From NCBI GenBank assembly GCA_040387375.1, contig JAZKDW010000010.1, positions 62,001 to 126,000 of the forward strand: 64,000 nt of DNA, given 5' to 3'. The first letter of the stretch is position 1. Every line of letters begins with the position of its first letter. The notes under the pieces are model-generated. The model was not told where the DNA came from, ran no database searches, and saw only the letters and a program-made list of their open reading frames with translations. The position numbers and the translations under genes were made by a program. This document shows, one piece after another, positions 1 through 8,667 of this stretch. The DNA comes from JAZKDW01 sp040387375. GTDB lineage: Bacteria; Pseudomonadota; Gammaproteobacteria; Burkholderiales; Burkholderiaceae_D.

Positions 1-644
1 TGCACCAGTTGCTCCTGGGCTCGCGAATATTGGGCATTCAAGGCCGTCAGTTCGGCATTGCGGCAGTGCAGTTCGGTATCGGTTTTTTCGCGCTGCCGGA
101 TATCTTCCTCGAGCCGGCGATTCGCTTCCGCAAGCTGGGCAGTGCGCTTTTCAACCAGTTGCTCCAGGTCGAGCTGCGTGCGCTGCGGATCGGCCACCAC
201 CAGCTTCTTTTGTGTCACGTCCTGCAGGACCTCCATCGCGCCTACGATATGTCCGTCCAGGTCATGCAAGGGGGCGGCGGAAAAAAAGATCCAGCGTCCG
301 CTTCCTTCTTCCTGCGAAATGAATTCCTCGGCCTCCCAGGCGCCCGGGATCAGGGGCGCGGGCCGGAACTGATGCGAATAAAAGTCGGAGGCGATTTGCG
401 TCACCGTGCCGTCGACAATCAGGTCGGCCAGCACCGGACGCTGCTCGGGGTAGAAGGGCTGCCACTGGTTGCTGGTCCCGATCATTTGCGCCGCCGGTTT
501 GCCCAGCACCCGTTCGCAAGCCTGGTTCCAGTGCGTGATGACATGATCGGCGTCGATCGCGAAGGTCGGCATCGGATTGTCCGCGATGAATGCGGCGAGG
601 GCGGGCGTCATGCGTGCGTTAGGGAAAAACATGGATGCACTCAT
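1..644 (-). CDS. PAS-domain sensor protein, C-terminal part beyond the window
   Basis: This frame stays open from an ATG at 644 to the left edge, giving at least 214 codons, so the C-terminus is missing. Residues about 15-150 read as a PAS domain (starting near MPTFAIDADHVITHWN and ending with VGAMEVLQDVTQ), followed by a charged stretch with coiled-coil character (LEQLVEKRTAQLAEANRRLE) that usually leads into a histidine kinase or GGDEF output. The start overlaps the stop of the HDOD gene as ATGA, so it is probably translated by coupling as the last visible gene of the LOV operon. Histidine kinase is the likeliest class, but the output domain is not visible. Confidence 0.8.
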   Translation of the reverse strand, partial: MSASMFFPNARMTPALAAFIADNPMPTFAIDADHVITHWNQACERVLGKPAAQMIGTSNQWQPFYPEQRPVLADLIVDGTVTQIASDFYSHQFRPAPLIPGAWEAEEFISQEEGSGRWIFFSAAPLHDLDGHIVGAMEVLQDVTQKKLVVADPQRTQLDLEQLVEKRTAQLAEANRRLEEDIRQREKTDTELHCRNAELTALNAQYSRAQEQLV

Positions 645-1489
645 GTGATCGACACCAGTATCTGGCATGCCTCTTCAAATTGCATTTCGGTTTCGCGGAA
701 CACCCGCATCCTGGCTTCCTGGTCCAGCTCCAGGCCGTGCCAGGCAAGCGAGGAAACGGGCGGCACCAGGTCCTTGTCGTCGCCGGACAAGTCAAGCGCG
801 TGCGCGATGCAGTCGGCGACATGCACGATGGCCGCCAGCGAGCCGGGGCCTTGCAGCTCCGGCGCGTGATGGCCCTCGATTGCCTTCTGCATCAGCACCG
901 GAAATTTCCAGTATTCCGCCAGCGCCCGTCCAACCATCGCATGATCCAGCCCGAGCACCGAGCGCTCGGCCTCGATCAGATAACAATCCTGTGTCGACTG
1001 GTACGCGAGGACTTCTTCATAATGCTGCGGCGCGCGCGTCACCAGGACCAGCCGCCCGATGTCGTGCAGCAGGCCGAGCATGAAGGCATGGTCTTCATTG
1101 GCGCGCAGCTGGCGGGCCAGCGCCTTGGCGCACAGCGCGGTGGCGACGGAATGCCGCCAGAATGCCTCGAACCGGAACGTGGCATGCTTGCTGCCGGAGA
1201 AGGTGCCATTCACCGATGCCGCAATCACCAGCGTGCGCACGCTGTCGTAGCCGAGAATCGCAATCGCCTGCTGGATCGAGGTGACCTTGCTCGGCATGCC
1301 GTAGAAGGAAGAGTTCGCCAGACGCAGCGTCTTCGCGGTCAGCGCCTGGTCATGCGACACTTTTTCCGCCAGCACGCGCGTGCTTGTGTTTTCATCTTCC
1401 AGGGTGCTCAGCAATTCGATCACGACCACCGGCAGCGCGGGCAGGTCGCGGATATTCTTGATGACGTCGTTGAGTGTCAGTGTAGTCAT
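641..1489 (-). CDS. HDOD domain signalling protein
   Basis: 282 aa, almost all of it one HDOD domain (from about residue 12, LPALPVVVIELLS, through LLHDIGRLVL near 150). HDOD proteins are non-enzymatic relatives of HD phosphohydrolases, often found with c-di-GMP and chemotaxis genes. A single HD pair (HD in LLHDIGR) remains, but no GYP motif is present, so phosphodiesterase activity is not predicted. The gene overlaps its neighbours on both sides by 4 bp (ATGA), indicating one translationally coupled operon with the LOV protein. The exact role, perhaps as a signalling scaffold in motility or biofilm control, is inferred from context only. Confidence 0.88.
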   Translation of the reverse strand: MTTLTLNDVIKNIRDLPALPVVVIELLSTLEDENTSTRVLAEKVSHDQALTAKTLRLANSSFYGMPSKVTSIQQAIAILGYDSVRTLVIAASVNGTFSGSKHATFRFEAFWRHSVATALCAKALARQLRANEDHAFMLGLLHDIGRLVLVTRAPQHYEEVLAYQSTQDCYLIEAERSVLGLDHAMVGRALAEYWKFPVLMQKAIEGHHAPELQGPGSLAAIVHVADCIAHALDLSGDDKDLVPPVSSLAWHGLELDQEARMRVFRETEMQFEEACQILVSIT

Positions 1490-1806
1490 GACTGGCCGCC
1501 TGAGCGGTACTGCATGATGCTGGTCAATAGCAAGGCACTCGCTCCCTGGTCGCCGCAGCGTCGGAACAGCAGCGTCAGGCGTTGCCGCATCCGCTCGCGT
1601 TGTTCCGCCAGTTCGGCCTCGGACACCGAATCGTCCAGCACCACCAGGTGATCGATGCCGCGGCGGCGGACGGATACCAGCATGGCGTCGGACAATACGG
1701 TCCCGCGCGGCAAAAGCACACCGCCAAGGCCATCTAATACGGGCTCGGCCAGGGTCATCCCCGGGGCCACGTCTTCGAGATCGAGTTCCAGAAAATGAAC
1801 GATCAT
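1486..1806 (-). CDS. Small conserved protein resembling the N-terminal region of HD-GYP proteins
   Basis: 106 aa, no signal peptide or membrane segment. The first 60 residues (VAPGMTLAEPVLDGLGG, LLPRGTVLSDAML, RRRGIDHLVVL) resemble the N-terminal module that precedes HD-GYP phosphodiesterase domains, but no HD-GYP domain follows. It lies between the LOV and HDOD genes with ATGA overlaps on both sides. A stand-alone N-terminal module next to an HDOD protein suggests that the two polypeptides together mimic a split HD-GYP-like protein; this is inference. Function is unknown. Confidence 0.75.
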   Translation of the reverse strand: MIVHFLELDLEDVAPGMTLAEPVLDGLGGVLLPRGTVLSDAMLVSVRRRGIDHLVVLDDSVSEAELAEQRERMRQRLTLLFRRCGDQGASALLLTSIMQYRSGGQS

Positions 1807-4313
1807 GATCGCCCCCCTAATTGAATGTCTTGCGTCAAAGTCATCAGCTTGCCCCGCGATTGCGATCCATGCCCCATGCTGCGCGCCACCACCTTGAAGC
1901 GGGCGCCTTGCAGCTCGACGGTGCAGCGCTCATCCTTGCCGGAGTCCTGCGTCGCATGCAGCAGCTCCGGCATCAGTTGTGTCGCATCGCTGCCCAGTAT
2001 CGGTCCGGCATTTTCGAACAGGGCGTGCGCCGCATCATTGGCAAAGGCAACCATGTTGTCCTCGTCCAGGCCGATTACCGGCAATGGGACCTGCTGCAGC
2101 GCCTCGCGCACGATGTCGAGGCTGGCTTCATCGCGGATGATCTGCTGGCGCTGCTGCGTGAGGACTTCCTCCAGCTGCCGGTTGGCGGTGGCGAGGCTGT
2201 GATTGGCGGTGCGCACCTGAAGATTCAGGCGCCGGTTTTCATCCGCCATTTCCTTGTGCTGAAAGGCCTCTTCAATATGGTCCCGCAGTTGCTGGTCTTC
2301 CCACGGTTTGGTGAGAAACCGGTACACCGCGCCTTCATTGATGGCGTCGGTGACCGATTGCAATTCGGTGTAACCGGACAGCACGATGCGCACCGTGTCG
2401 GGATAGGTGATCTTCGCGGTGCGCAGGAACTCGACACCATTCATGCCGGGCATGCGCTGATCCGACAGGATGACGTCAACCTGGTTGCGGGCCAGGACTT
2501 CCAATCCTTCCTGGGCGCTGTTGGCGGTCAGGATATGGTAACCGTCGCGCCGCAGCAGGCGCTTCAGTGCCGACAGGATGTTGTGTTCGTCGTCGACCAG
2601 GAGCAGGGTGCGGGATGCCTTCTGCAGACGCAGCAGGTGATCCGACAGGCGGCGGTCTTCGCGCAGCGCGGCCATGATCTCAGCCGGGGCAATCGGTTTT
2701 GAGAACAGGTAACCCTGTATTTCATCGCACATGTGCTGGCGCAGGAATTCACATTGCGCTTCGGTTTCGACGCCTTTTGCCACCACCTGGATGCCAAGGC
2801 TGTGGGCCATCGAAATGATGGCATTGGCAATCGCCGCATCATTGTTGTCGGTCACGATGTTCTTGACGAAGGACTGCTCGATCTTGACCTTGTCGAACGG
2901 AAAACGCCGCAGGTAGCTGAGCGATGAGTAGCCGGTGCCGAAGTCGTCCAGCGCCAGCGTGACGCCGAGCGCCTTCAGTTTGCGCAGCGTGGCCTCGATC
3001 GCCTGCGCATCGATCATCAGCACGCCTTCGGTGATTTCAAAGGAGATCATGGCGGGGTCGATCTGCCCTTCGGACAGGGTCTGCTCGATTTTCTGCACCA
3101 GCAGGGGATCGCGGAACTGGCTGGGCGAGACATTGATCGCGACCCGCGGCACCCGGAGGCCGGCCTCCATCCAGGTGCGGATATGGCGGCAGGTCTGGCG
3201 CAGCACCCATTCGCCGATGCTGACGATCAGCCCGGATTCTTCGGCAATCGGGATGAAGCGGCCCGGCGCGACGGCGCCCAGCTCCGGATGCTGCCAGCGC
3301 AGCAGGGCCTCGAGGCCAATGATGCGCCCGGTCTGCAGGTCGACCTGCGGCTGGTACTCCAGATAGAGCTGCTCGTTGTGTATCGCGGAGCGCAGGGCGC
3401 CTTCGAGTGTCATCCGTTCCACCATGCGTGCATTCATTTCGCTGGAAAAAAACTGGTGATTCTTGTGCCCGAGGTCCCTTGCGTGGTGTTGTGCCATGCC
3501 GGCATATTTCGACAAAGTCGGCCCATCGCTGCTGTCCTGCGGACAGAGGGCGATGCCGATATGGCAGGCGACCCGGAACACCTGGTCGTCGACCGTCAGT
3601 GGCTCGGCAATCGCGTGCGAGATCCGGTCGCAGCTGGCAGCCACCTGCGCCGCGCCCCCGGCATCGTTGAGGATCAATGCAAACTTGCCGCTGCCGTAGT
3701 GCGACAGCGTGTCCGCTTCCTGTACGCATGAGCGCAGCCGCGCGGCGATGTCCTTGAGTATGCGGTTCGTGGCGTCGCGGCCGATGCCGGCGCTGAGTTG
3801 CTGGAAATGGTCGATGTCGATGAACAGCAGGGCGGCGCTGCTGGCCCGCTGCTGCGCCCGGCGCACGGCTTGCCGCAGATGGTCCATGAGCAGCGTGCGA
3901 TTGGGCAGTCCGGTCAGGTCGTCATGGGTCATCTGGAACACCATCTGTTCCTGATCGCGCTTCAGTTCGCTGATATCCGACTGCACGCCAATGTAGCGGG
4001 TGACCACGCCGTGCTCGTCCGGCAGCGGCGAAATGAACAGATCGTTCCAGAACAGCGTGCCGTCCTTGCGGTAATTGCGCATCACGACATGCACTTCCGT
4101 CCCCGCCGCGAGGGCGCTGCGGACGGCGGCAAGCGCCTCCTGGTCAGTCTCGCCGCCTTGCAGGAAGCGGCAATTGCGTCCGATCACTTCATCCAGCTTG
4201 TAGCCGGTGATGTGAAGGAAGGCCGGATTCGCGAATACGATAGGGCACGATGGCCGGGTGGCGTCACAGATCACGATGCCTCTGCTGCTGGAGGCCGGTA
4301 TGGTCGACATCAT
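1803..4313 (-). CDS. LOV-GGDEF-EAL-REC-PAS multidomain c-di-GMP signalling protein
   Basis: 836 aa, cytosolic. Domains in order: LOV-type PAS (about 10-118), GGDEF (about 130-290), EAL (about 300-555), receiver (about 568-690), coiled-coil linker, second PAS (about 745-830). The LOV domain has the photoactive motif GRNCRFLQ with the flavin-adduct Cys at 48, plus Asn80, Asn90 and Gln111, so flavin-based blue-light sensing is expected. The GGDEF signature is degenerate (GSGKF, 207-211), so no cyclase activity is expected. The EAL domain keeps E335-A-L, INVS, ITE, DDFGTGYS and QGY, but has KIE in place of KID (E479) and AKGVE in place of AEGVE (K513), so hydrolysis may be impaired. The receiver has acidic residues, phospho-Asp618 and Lys669. 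A sigma-28-type promoter lies upstream. The start is ATG 4313 or the adjacent ATG 4310. Confidence 0.93.
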   Translation of the reverse strand: MMSTIPASSSRGIVICDATRPSCPIVFANPAFLHITGYKLDEVIGRNCRFLQGGETDQEALAAVRSALAAGTEVHVVMRNYRKDGTLFWNDLFISPLPDEHGVVTRYIGVQSDISELKRDQEQMVFQMTHDDLTGLPNRTLLMDHLRQAVRRAQQRASSAALLFIDIDHFQQLSAGIGRDATNRILKDIAARLRSCVQEADTLSHYGSGKFALILNDAGGAAQVAASCDRISHAIAEPLTVDDQVFRVACHIGIALCPQDSSDGPTLSKYAGMAQHHARDLGHKNHQFFSSEMNARMVERMTLEGALRSAIHNEQLYLEYQPQVDLQTGRIIGLEALLRWQHPELGAVAPGRFIPIAEESGLIVSIGEWVLRQTCRHIRTWMEAGLRVPRVAINVSPSQFRDPLLVQKIEQTLSEGQIDPAMISFEITEGVLMIDAQAIEATLRKLKALGVTLALDDFGTGYSSLSYLRRFPFDKVKIEQSFVKNIVTDNNDAAIANAIISMAHSLGIQVVAKGVETEAQCEFLRQHMCDEIQGYLFSKPIAPAEIMAALREDRRLSDHLLRLQKASRTLLLVDDEHNILSALKRLLRRDGYHILTANSAQEGLEVLARNQVDVILSDQRMPGMNGVEFLRTAKITYPDTVRIVLSGYTELQSVTDAINEGAVYRFLTKPWEDQQLRDHIEEAFQHKEMADENRRLNLQVRTANHSLATANRQLEEVLTQQRQQIIRDEASLDIVREALQQVPLPVIGLDEDNMVAFANDAAHALFENAGPILGSDATQLMPELLHATQDSGKDERCTVELQGARFKVVARSMGHGSQSRGKLMTLTQDIQLGGRS

Positions 4314-4367
4314 TGGTTGGTCTTTACGGTCATTCGAGAAAATGCTTTTTGCAGGGGGAGCACACTC

Positions 4368-4394
4368 TTAACGGCCTGTTTGCGCGGAACTTTA
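4368..4394 (-). promoter_or_regulatory. Sigma-28 (FliA) type promoter for the LOV operon
   Basis: Read on the minus strand, TAAAGTTC at 4394-4387, an 11-nt spacer and GCCGTTAA at 4375-4368 match the FliA consensus TAAAGTTT-N11-GCCGATAA at 14 of 16 positions. It lies about 54 nt upstream of the ATG at 4313 and just past the 3' end of fliR, so the four-gene LOV operon probably belongs to the late flagellar regulon. The match is seen directly; activity is inferred. Confidence 0.75.
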
Positions 4395-4400
4395 GCCCTG

Positions 4401-5186
4401 TCACCTTGGCGCCGGCGCGCCGATCTGACGCGCCATCCCGATCCCATCCAGCAGCAATCGTTCCAGCGGTGTCGCCAGATACGGCAACGCCAGTGCGATC
4501 ATGATGAAACCGACGCCGATGGTGACCGGGAAGCCGATGCCGAACAGGTTCAGCTGCGGCGCCGCGCGGGTCAGTATGCCGAGCGCGATGTTGGTGATCA
4601 GCAGGGCGGCGACCATCGGCAGCGCAAGCTGGACGCCGGCGCTGAAGATCTGCGCGCCCCATTGTGCGAGCTGCTGGAAACGGAGCGCGCCGGCCGGCGT
4701 TGCCGATATCGGCATCGTGGTGAAGCTGTCGGCCAGCGTGGCGAGCAGGGCCAGATGGATGTTCGCGGCCAGGAACACCAGGATCGCCAGCAGCGACAGA
4801 AACTGGCTGATCGCCGAGGACTGTCCGCGTGTCATAGGATCGAAGAAAGTGGCGAAACCCAGACCCATGGTCAGGCCGGTGAGTTCACCCGCCATTTCGA
4901 CGGCGGTAAAGACGATGCGCATCGCGAAGCCCATGGCAAGGCCGATGATGAATTGCTGGACCAGGATCAGCAGGCCGGCGGCCGACATCGGATCCAGCGC
5001 CGGCAGCGCCGGCACGCCCGGCGCGATCACCAGCGTCAGCATCACGCCCAGCGCCAGCTTGATCCTGACCGGCACGCTGCGGTTGCCGAACACCGGCGCG
5101 GCGCTGACCAGTCCGAGGATGCGGGTCAGCGGCCACAGCAGGGCGGCGATCCAGGTCTGCAGTTCGGCGCTGGTGACGGTGATCAT
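4401..5186 (-). CDS. fliR: Flagellar export gate protein FliR
   Basis: 261 aa, multi-spanning inner-membrane component of the flagellar type III export gate with FliP and FliQ. Hydrophobic segments alternate through the length, and the family feature GLGFATFFDP followed by QFLSLLAILVFLAANIHL is present. The open frame extends further upstream, but the ATG at 5186 overlaps the fliQ stop as ATGA and begins with the family-typical MITVTSAELQTWI, so this start was chosen. It is the last gene of the fliF-fliR cluster; the LOV operon follows on the same strand behind its own promoter. Confidence 0.96.
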   Translation of the reverse strand: MITVTSAELQTWIAALLWPLTRILGLVSAAPVFGNRSVPVRIKLALGVMLTLVIAPGVPALPALDPMSAAGLLILVQQFIIGLAMGFAMRIVFTAVEMAGELTGLTMGLGFATFFDPMTRGQSSAISQFLSLLAILVFLAANIHLALLATLADSFTTMPISATPAGALRFQQLAQWGAQIFSAGVQLALPMVAALLITNIALGILTRAAPQLNLFGIGFPVTIGVGFIMIALALPYLATPLERLLLDGIGMARQIGAPAPR

Positions 5187-5452
5187 CCGACCATGGATGG
5201 GATGCCGGTCAGCACCTGCCGCATGTAGTCGAGCATGACCGACAGCATCCACGGCCCGGCGACGATCAGGGCGATGAAGATGCCAACCAGCTTGGGGATG
5301 AAGGAAAGTGTCATCTCATTGATTTGCGTGGCCGCCTGAAAGATGCTGACCAGCAGGCCGATGGCCAGCGCCACCAGCAGCATTGGGGCCGCCACCATCA
5401 GCGTGGTTTCCATCGCGTGGCGGCCCAGGGTCATGACGCTTTCGGGTGTCAT
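5183..5452 (-). CDS. fliQ: Flagellar export gate protein FliQ
   Basis: 89 aa, the usual length for FliQ, with two transmembrane helices (about 18-40 and 50-75). It begins MTPESVMTLGRHAMETTL and contains ATQINEMTLSFIPKL, a strongly conserved family segment. FliQ forms the lower part of the export gate together with FliP and FliR. It sits between fliP (10-bp gap) and fliR (4-bp overlap), the canonical order. Confidence 0.97.
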   Translation of the reverse strand: MTPESVMTLGRHAMETTLMVAAPMLLVALAIGLLVSIFQAATQINEMTLSFIPKLVGIFIALIVAGPWMLSVMLDYMRQVLTGIPSMVG

Positions 5453-5462
5453 CGGTCAGTCC

Positions 5463-6212
5463 TCAGTAAAAACTTTGGGCCAGCGAGCCGATCAGCAGCT
5501 GCCAGCCATCGACCAGCACGAACAGCATCAGCTTGAAAGGCAGCGACACGATCGCGGGCGACATCATCATCATGCCCATCGACATGAGGACGCTGGCCAC
5601 GACCATGTCGATGATCAGGAACGGAATGAAGATCGAGAAACTGATCTGGAAAGCGGTCTTCAGCTCGCTGGTGATGAAGGCCGGGATCAGCACCCGCAAA
5701 GGCACATCTTCCGGGCCTTGCAGCTGCGGACCGCGGGAGAGCTTGACGAACAGGGCGAGGTCGGTCTGGCGGGTTTGCCGGAGCATGAATTCCTTCAGCG
5801 GGACCACGCCTTTTTCCAGCGCGCTGGTGATCGAAATCTTGTTTTCGGAGAAGGGCTTATAGGCCTCGGCATGAATGCGGTCGAATACCGGACCCATGAC
5901 GAACAGCGTCAGGAACAGCGCCAGCGCCACCAGCACCTGGTTAGGCGGCACGCTCTGGGTGCCCAGCGCCTGCCGCAGCAGCGACAGCACGATGATGATG
6001 CGCGTGAAGCTGGTCATCACCAGCATCGCCGCCGGCAGGAACGACAGCGAGGTCAGCAGAAGCAGGGTCTGCAGGCTGAGCGAGTAAGCCTGGCCGCCGC
6101 CGGCAGTGGGTGTGCTGGTCAGCGCCGGCAATCCCTGCGCGGCGGCGGCCAGCGGCAGGCCGCACAGGACTACCGGCAGGCAGCGCCACAGCAGCCGCGC
6201 GGCGCTTGTCAT
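5463..6212 (-). CDS. fliP: Flagellar export gate protein FliP
   Basis: 249 aa from the ATG at 6212, close to the 245 aa of enterobacterial FliP. It has an N-terminal signal sequence ending near AAAAQG, then the conserved SFTRIIIVLSLLRQALGTQ and FITSELKTAFQISF segments and several membrane helices, as expected for the pentameric gate subunit. An in-frame ATG at 6233 lies inside fliO and would add seven residues; 6212 is preferred because it follows the fliO stop, has an AGG upstream and gives a cleaner signal peptide. Confidence 0.96.
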   Translation of the reverse strand: MTSAARLLWRCLPVVLCGLPLAAAAQGLPALTSTPTAGGGQAYSLSLQTLLLLTSLSFLPAAMLVMTSFTRIIIVLSLLRQALGTQSVPPNQVLVALALFLTLFVMGPVFDRIHAEAYKPFSENKISITSALEKGVVPLKEFMLRQTRQTDLALFVKLSRGPQLQGPEDVPLRVLIPAFITSELKTAFQISFSIFIPFLIIDMVVASVLMSMGMMMMSPAIVSLPFKLMLFVLVDGWQLLIGSLAQSFY

Positions 6213-6222
6213 CCGACCTGTT

Positions 6223-6627
6223 TCAATTGCCATGGCGCTGTTCGATTGCTCGCTTGAAGCGGGCCGCGAAATGATCCCGCGGCACTGATGCGGCTTCCGG
6301 CGCATGCGCCTGCCGCGGCATGGTGGACAGCGCGCTGACGCGTCCCGCCGCCACGCCGACGACGATCCATTGCTCGCCGACTTCGACCACCATGACACGC
6401 TCGCGGTTGCCGACCGAGACGCCGCCGACGATCCTGACCGTGGCGCCGCCCGCCGGCCGGGCGACACCGAAACGCTTCAGCGCCCATGCGGCGGCGGCCA
6501 TCAGGCCGAGCACAACGGCCAGGCCCAGCACCACCTGCAGCAGGCTGCCGGTGGTACCCGGGCCGGTTTGTGCCGCGGCGCTGCTGCAGACCAGCAGTGC
6601 CGCGCCGGCCAGGCAACGCTGCTTCAT
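6223..6627 (-). CDS. fliO: Flagellar biosynthesis protein FliO
   Basis: 134 aa. It has an N-terminal hydrophobic signal or anchor (residues 1-20), a membrane helix around 28-48 (LLQVVLGLAVVLGLMAAAA) and a cytosolic FliO domain with VRIVGGVSVGNRERVMVVEV. FliO helps assemble the FliP ring. The start overlaps the fliN stop by 4 bp and the stop lies 10 bp before the fliP start. Confidence 0.94.
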   Translation of the reverse strand: MKQRCLAGAALLVCSSAAAQTGPGTTGSLLQVVLGLAVVLGLMAAAAWALKRFGVARPAGGATVRIVGGVSVGNRERVMVVEVGEQWIVVGVAAGRVSALSTMPRQAHAPEAASVPRDHFAARFKRAIEQRHGN

Positions 6628-7010
6628 TTGTTGAGTTTCCGGATGCGGTCGGCGGGCGTGACGATATCAGTCAGGCGCAGCCCGAATTTGTCGTTGACGA
6701 CCACCACTTCGCCTTGTGCGATCAGGCAGCCGTTGACCAGCACATCGAGCGGTTCGCCCGCCAGCCGGTCGAGCTCGACCACCGAACCGTGAGCCAGTTG
6801 CAGCAGGTTCTTGATCGCGATCTTGGTGCGTCCGAGTTCGACCGTCAGCTGCACCGGGATGTCGAGGATGAAATCGATATCGTTCTGCGTGCTTTTTGTG
6901 CCGGCGCCGGCAAAATCCTGGAACACGCCGGCGCTTGCGGGCTGCGGCTGCGCCGCCATCGTCGTCCAGTCGTCATCCGCCTGTGCCTGTGGCTCATTGT
7001 GCTCAGCCAT
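6624..7010 (-). CDS. fliN: Flagellar motor switch protein FliN
   Basis: 128 aa. The C-terminal SpoA/FliN domain (about 55-128) contains DIPVQLTVELGRTKI, LLQLAHGSVVELDRLAGEP and VNDKFGLRLTDIV, all conserved in C-ring FliN. The N-terminal 45 residues are acidic and Gln/Ala-rich, as in other betaproteobacteria. The ATG at 7010 has a good ribosome-binding site (GGAGATAAAC) and overlaps the fliM stop by 8 bp. Confidence 0.96.
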   Translation of the reverse strand: MAEHNEPQAQADDDWTTMAAQPQPASAGVFQDFAGAGTKSTQNDIDFILDIPVQLTVELGRTKIAIKNLLQLAHGSVVELDRLAGEPLDVLVNGCLIAQGEVVVVNDKFGLRLTDIVTPADRIRKLNK

Positions 7011-8031
7011 GTTTATCTCCTTGCGTGGTTTCATCCGTGCCATGGATCAGTTTCTCGACGCGTAATGCGTACTGGCCATTCAGCTTGCCGTAACTGCAGG
7101 CCATCACCGGCACGCCGTCGACGGTGGCTTGCACGGTGTCGGCGATGGAGAGCGGAAGCACGTCGCCTGCCTTGAGGTCGAGGATCGCGCCCAGCGTCGA
7201 TCTTGCGGTGCCGAGGTCGGCCACCAGCTCGACTTCCGCGGTCTGTATCTGTTGTGTCATCAGACGGATCCAGCGCTTGTCCATGTCCACCGTTTCATCT
7301 TTCAGATTGCTGGCGAGCAGGTTGCGTATCGGTTCGATCATCGAGTACGGCGTGCAGAAATGCATCTGGCCGCTGACCGGACCGAGCTGGATCGTGAAGG
7401 TGGTGGCCACTACAACTTCATTGGTTGGCGTGATATTGGCGAACAGGGTATTCATTTCGGAACGCATGTACTCGAACTGGACCGGATACACCGGCTGCCA
7501 CGACTTGGCATACGTTTCCAGCACAATGCCCAGGATGCGGCGGATGATGCGTTGTTCCGCCTGCGTGAAATCGCGGCCCTCGACCCGGGTATGGAAGCGG
7601 CCGTCGCCGCCGAACAGGTTGTCGACGAACAGGAAGACCAGGTTCGAGTCGAACACAACCAGCCCGGTGCCGCGCAGCGGTTTCATCTGGACCAGGTTGA
7701 TGTTGGCCGGGATGGTCAGGTCGCTGATGAATTCACTATATTTGTAAACCCGTACCGGTCCCATCGATATGTCGACGCTGCAGTGCAGGAAATTGAGCAG
7801 CGCGGTCTGCAGCAGACGGCCAAAACGCTCGTTGATAATTTCCAGCATCGGCATCCGGCCGCGCACGATGCGTTCCTGGTTGGCGAGGTCGTAGGGACGC
7901 ACGCCGGCGCTGCTGGCCGGCGCGGGCCATGGGTCGGCCGGCGCCGGCAGCGGCACATCCGGCGTGACGATATTGCCGACGCCCTGGAGCAGCGCGTCGA
8001 CTTCATCCTGCGAGAGAAAATTGTCGGCCAT
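7003..8031 (-). CDS. fliM: Flagellar motor switch protein FliM
   Basis: 342 aa. The N-terminal CheY-P binding peptide (MADNFLSQDEVDALLQG) is intact, followed by the CheC-like middle domain and a C-terminal SpoA domain. FliM links the C-ring to CheY control of rotation. The frame could be extended to a TTG at 8049 inside fliL, but the ATG at 8031 gives the standard N-terminus and lies 4 nt after the fliL stop. Confidence 0.96.
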   Translation of the reverse strand: MADNFLSQDEVDALLQGVGNIVTPDVPLPAPADPWPAPASSAGVRPYDLANQERIVRGRMPMLEIINERFGRLLQTALLNFLHCSVDISMGPVRVYKYSEFISDLTIPANINLVQMKPLRGTGLVVFDSNLVFLFVDNLFGGDGRFHTRVEGRDFTQAEQRIIRRILGIVLETYAKSWQPVYPVQFEYMRSEMNTLFANITPTNEVVVATTFTIQLGPVSGQMHFCTPYSMIEPIRNLLASNLKDETVDMDKRWIRLMTQQIQTAEVELVADLGTARSTLGAILDLKAGDVLPLSIADTVQATVDGVPVMACSYGKLNGQYALRVEKLIHGTDETTQGDKHG

Positions 8032-8035
8032 GGCG

Positions 8036-8539
8036 CTACTGGATGACAAAGGACGTGAAAAACACGTTAGACACTTTGTGCGGCTTGCCTTGCGGCGTGA
8101 ACGGCAGCGTGCTTTGCGCGGCGATGTCCGCCGCCAGCTTTTTCTTGCCTTCCACTGTCGTGATCTCGGACGAGGTCTGGCTGGACAGCAGGAACAGCAG
8201 GCGGCTGCGCAGTTGCGGCAAATATAGCTTCAGCTGATCGGCCTGGGCGGTGTCGGTGACTTGCAGCGTGATGGAAAGATGCAGGTATTCGCCGCCGCCG
8301 TCCTGCAAATTGACAGTGAACGGTTCCAGCACGACAAAGACCGGAGGCGGCAGCGGCGCCGGCTTGCTGCTCTGGCTGAGCAGGTACCAGGTGCCGGCGG
8401 CGCCGCCTGCCAGCAGCAGAATGGCGATCAGGATCCACAGGAAAATGCGGGCCGGCTTTTTTTCGGCTGGCGGTTCGGGACTGATGGCCGGTGCGGGACG
8501 GACGGGGCGGGGAGCGGATCGGGGGGCGGATGTCGCCAT
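8036..8539 (-). CDS. fliL: Flagellar basal body-associated protein FliL
   Basis: 167 aa single-pass membrane protein. It has a Pro/Ala-rich cytosolic N-terminus, one transmembrane helix (about 31-53, IFLWILIAILLLAGGAAGTWY) and a periplasmic stomatin-like FliL domain (VVLEPFTVNL, ITLQVTD, LLLSSQT-type helix, FTSFVIQ end). FliL surrounds stator units and supports torque. A 128-bp gap separates it from fliK upstream; no clear promoter was recognised there. Confidence 0.94.
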   Translation of the reverse strand: MATSAPRSAPRPVRPAPAISPEPPAEKKPARIFLWILIAILLLAGGAAGTWYLLSQSSKPAPLPPPVFVVLEPFTVNLQDGGGEYLHLSITLQVTDTAQADQLKLYLPQLRSRLLFLLSSQTSSEITTVEGKKKLAADIAAQSTLPFTPQGKPHKVSNVFFTSFVIQ

Positions 8540-8667
8540 GATGTTTCCTGTGGTGCGGCGTTAGAGTGGACTGCGCCTATTATCGGAAAAAGCGGGCGCC
8601 CGGGATCGCTCGAAAAGAGGGGCGATTAGGGTGCATATCGGCGCATCTTGCGGACCCGGAACGGGGT

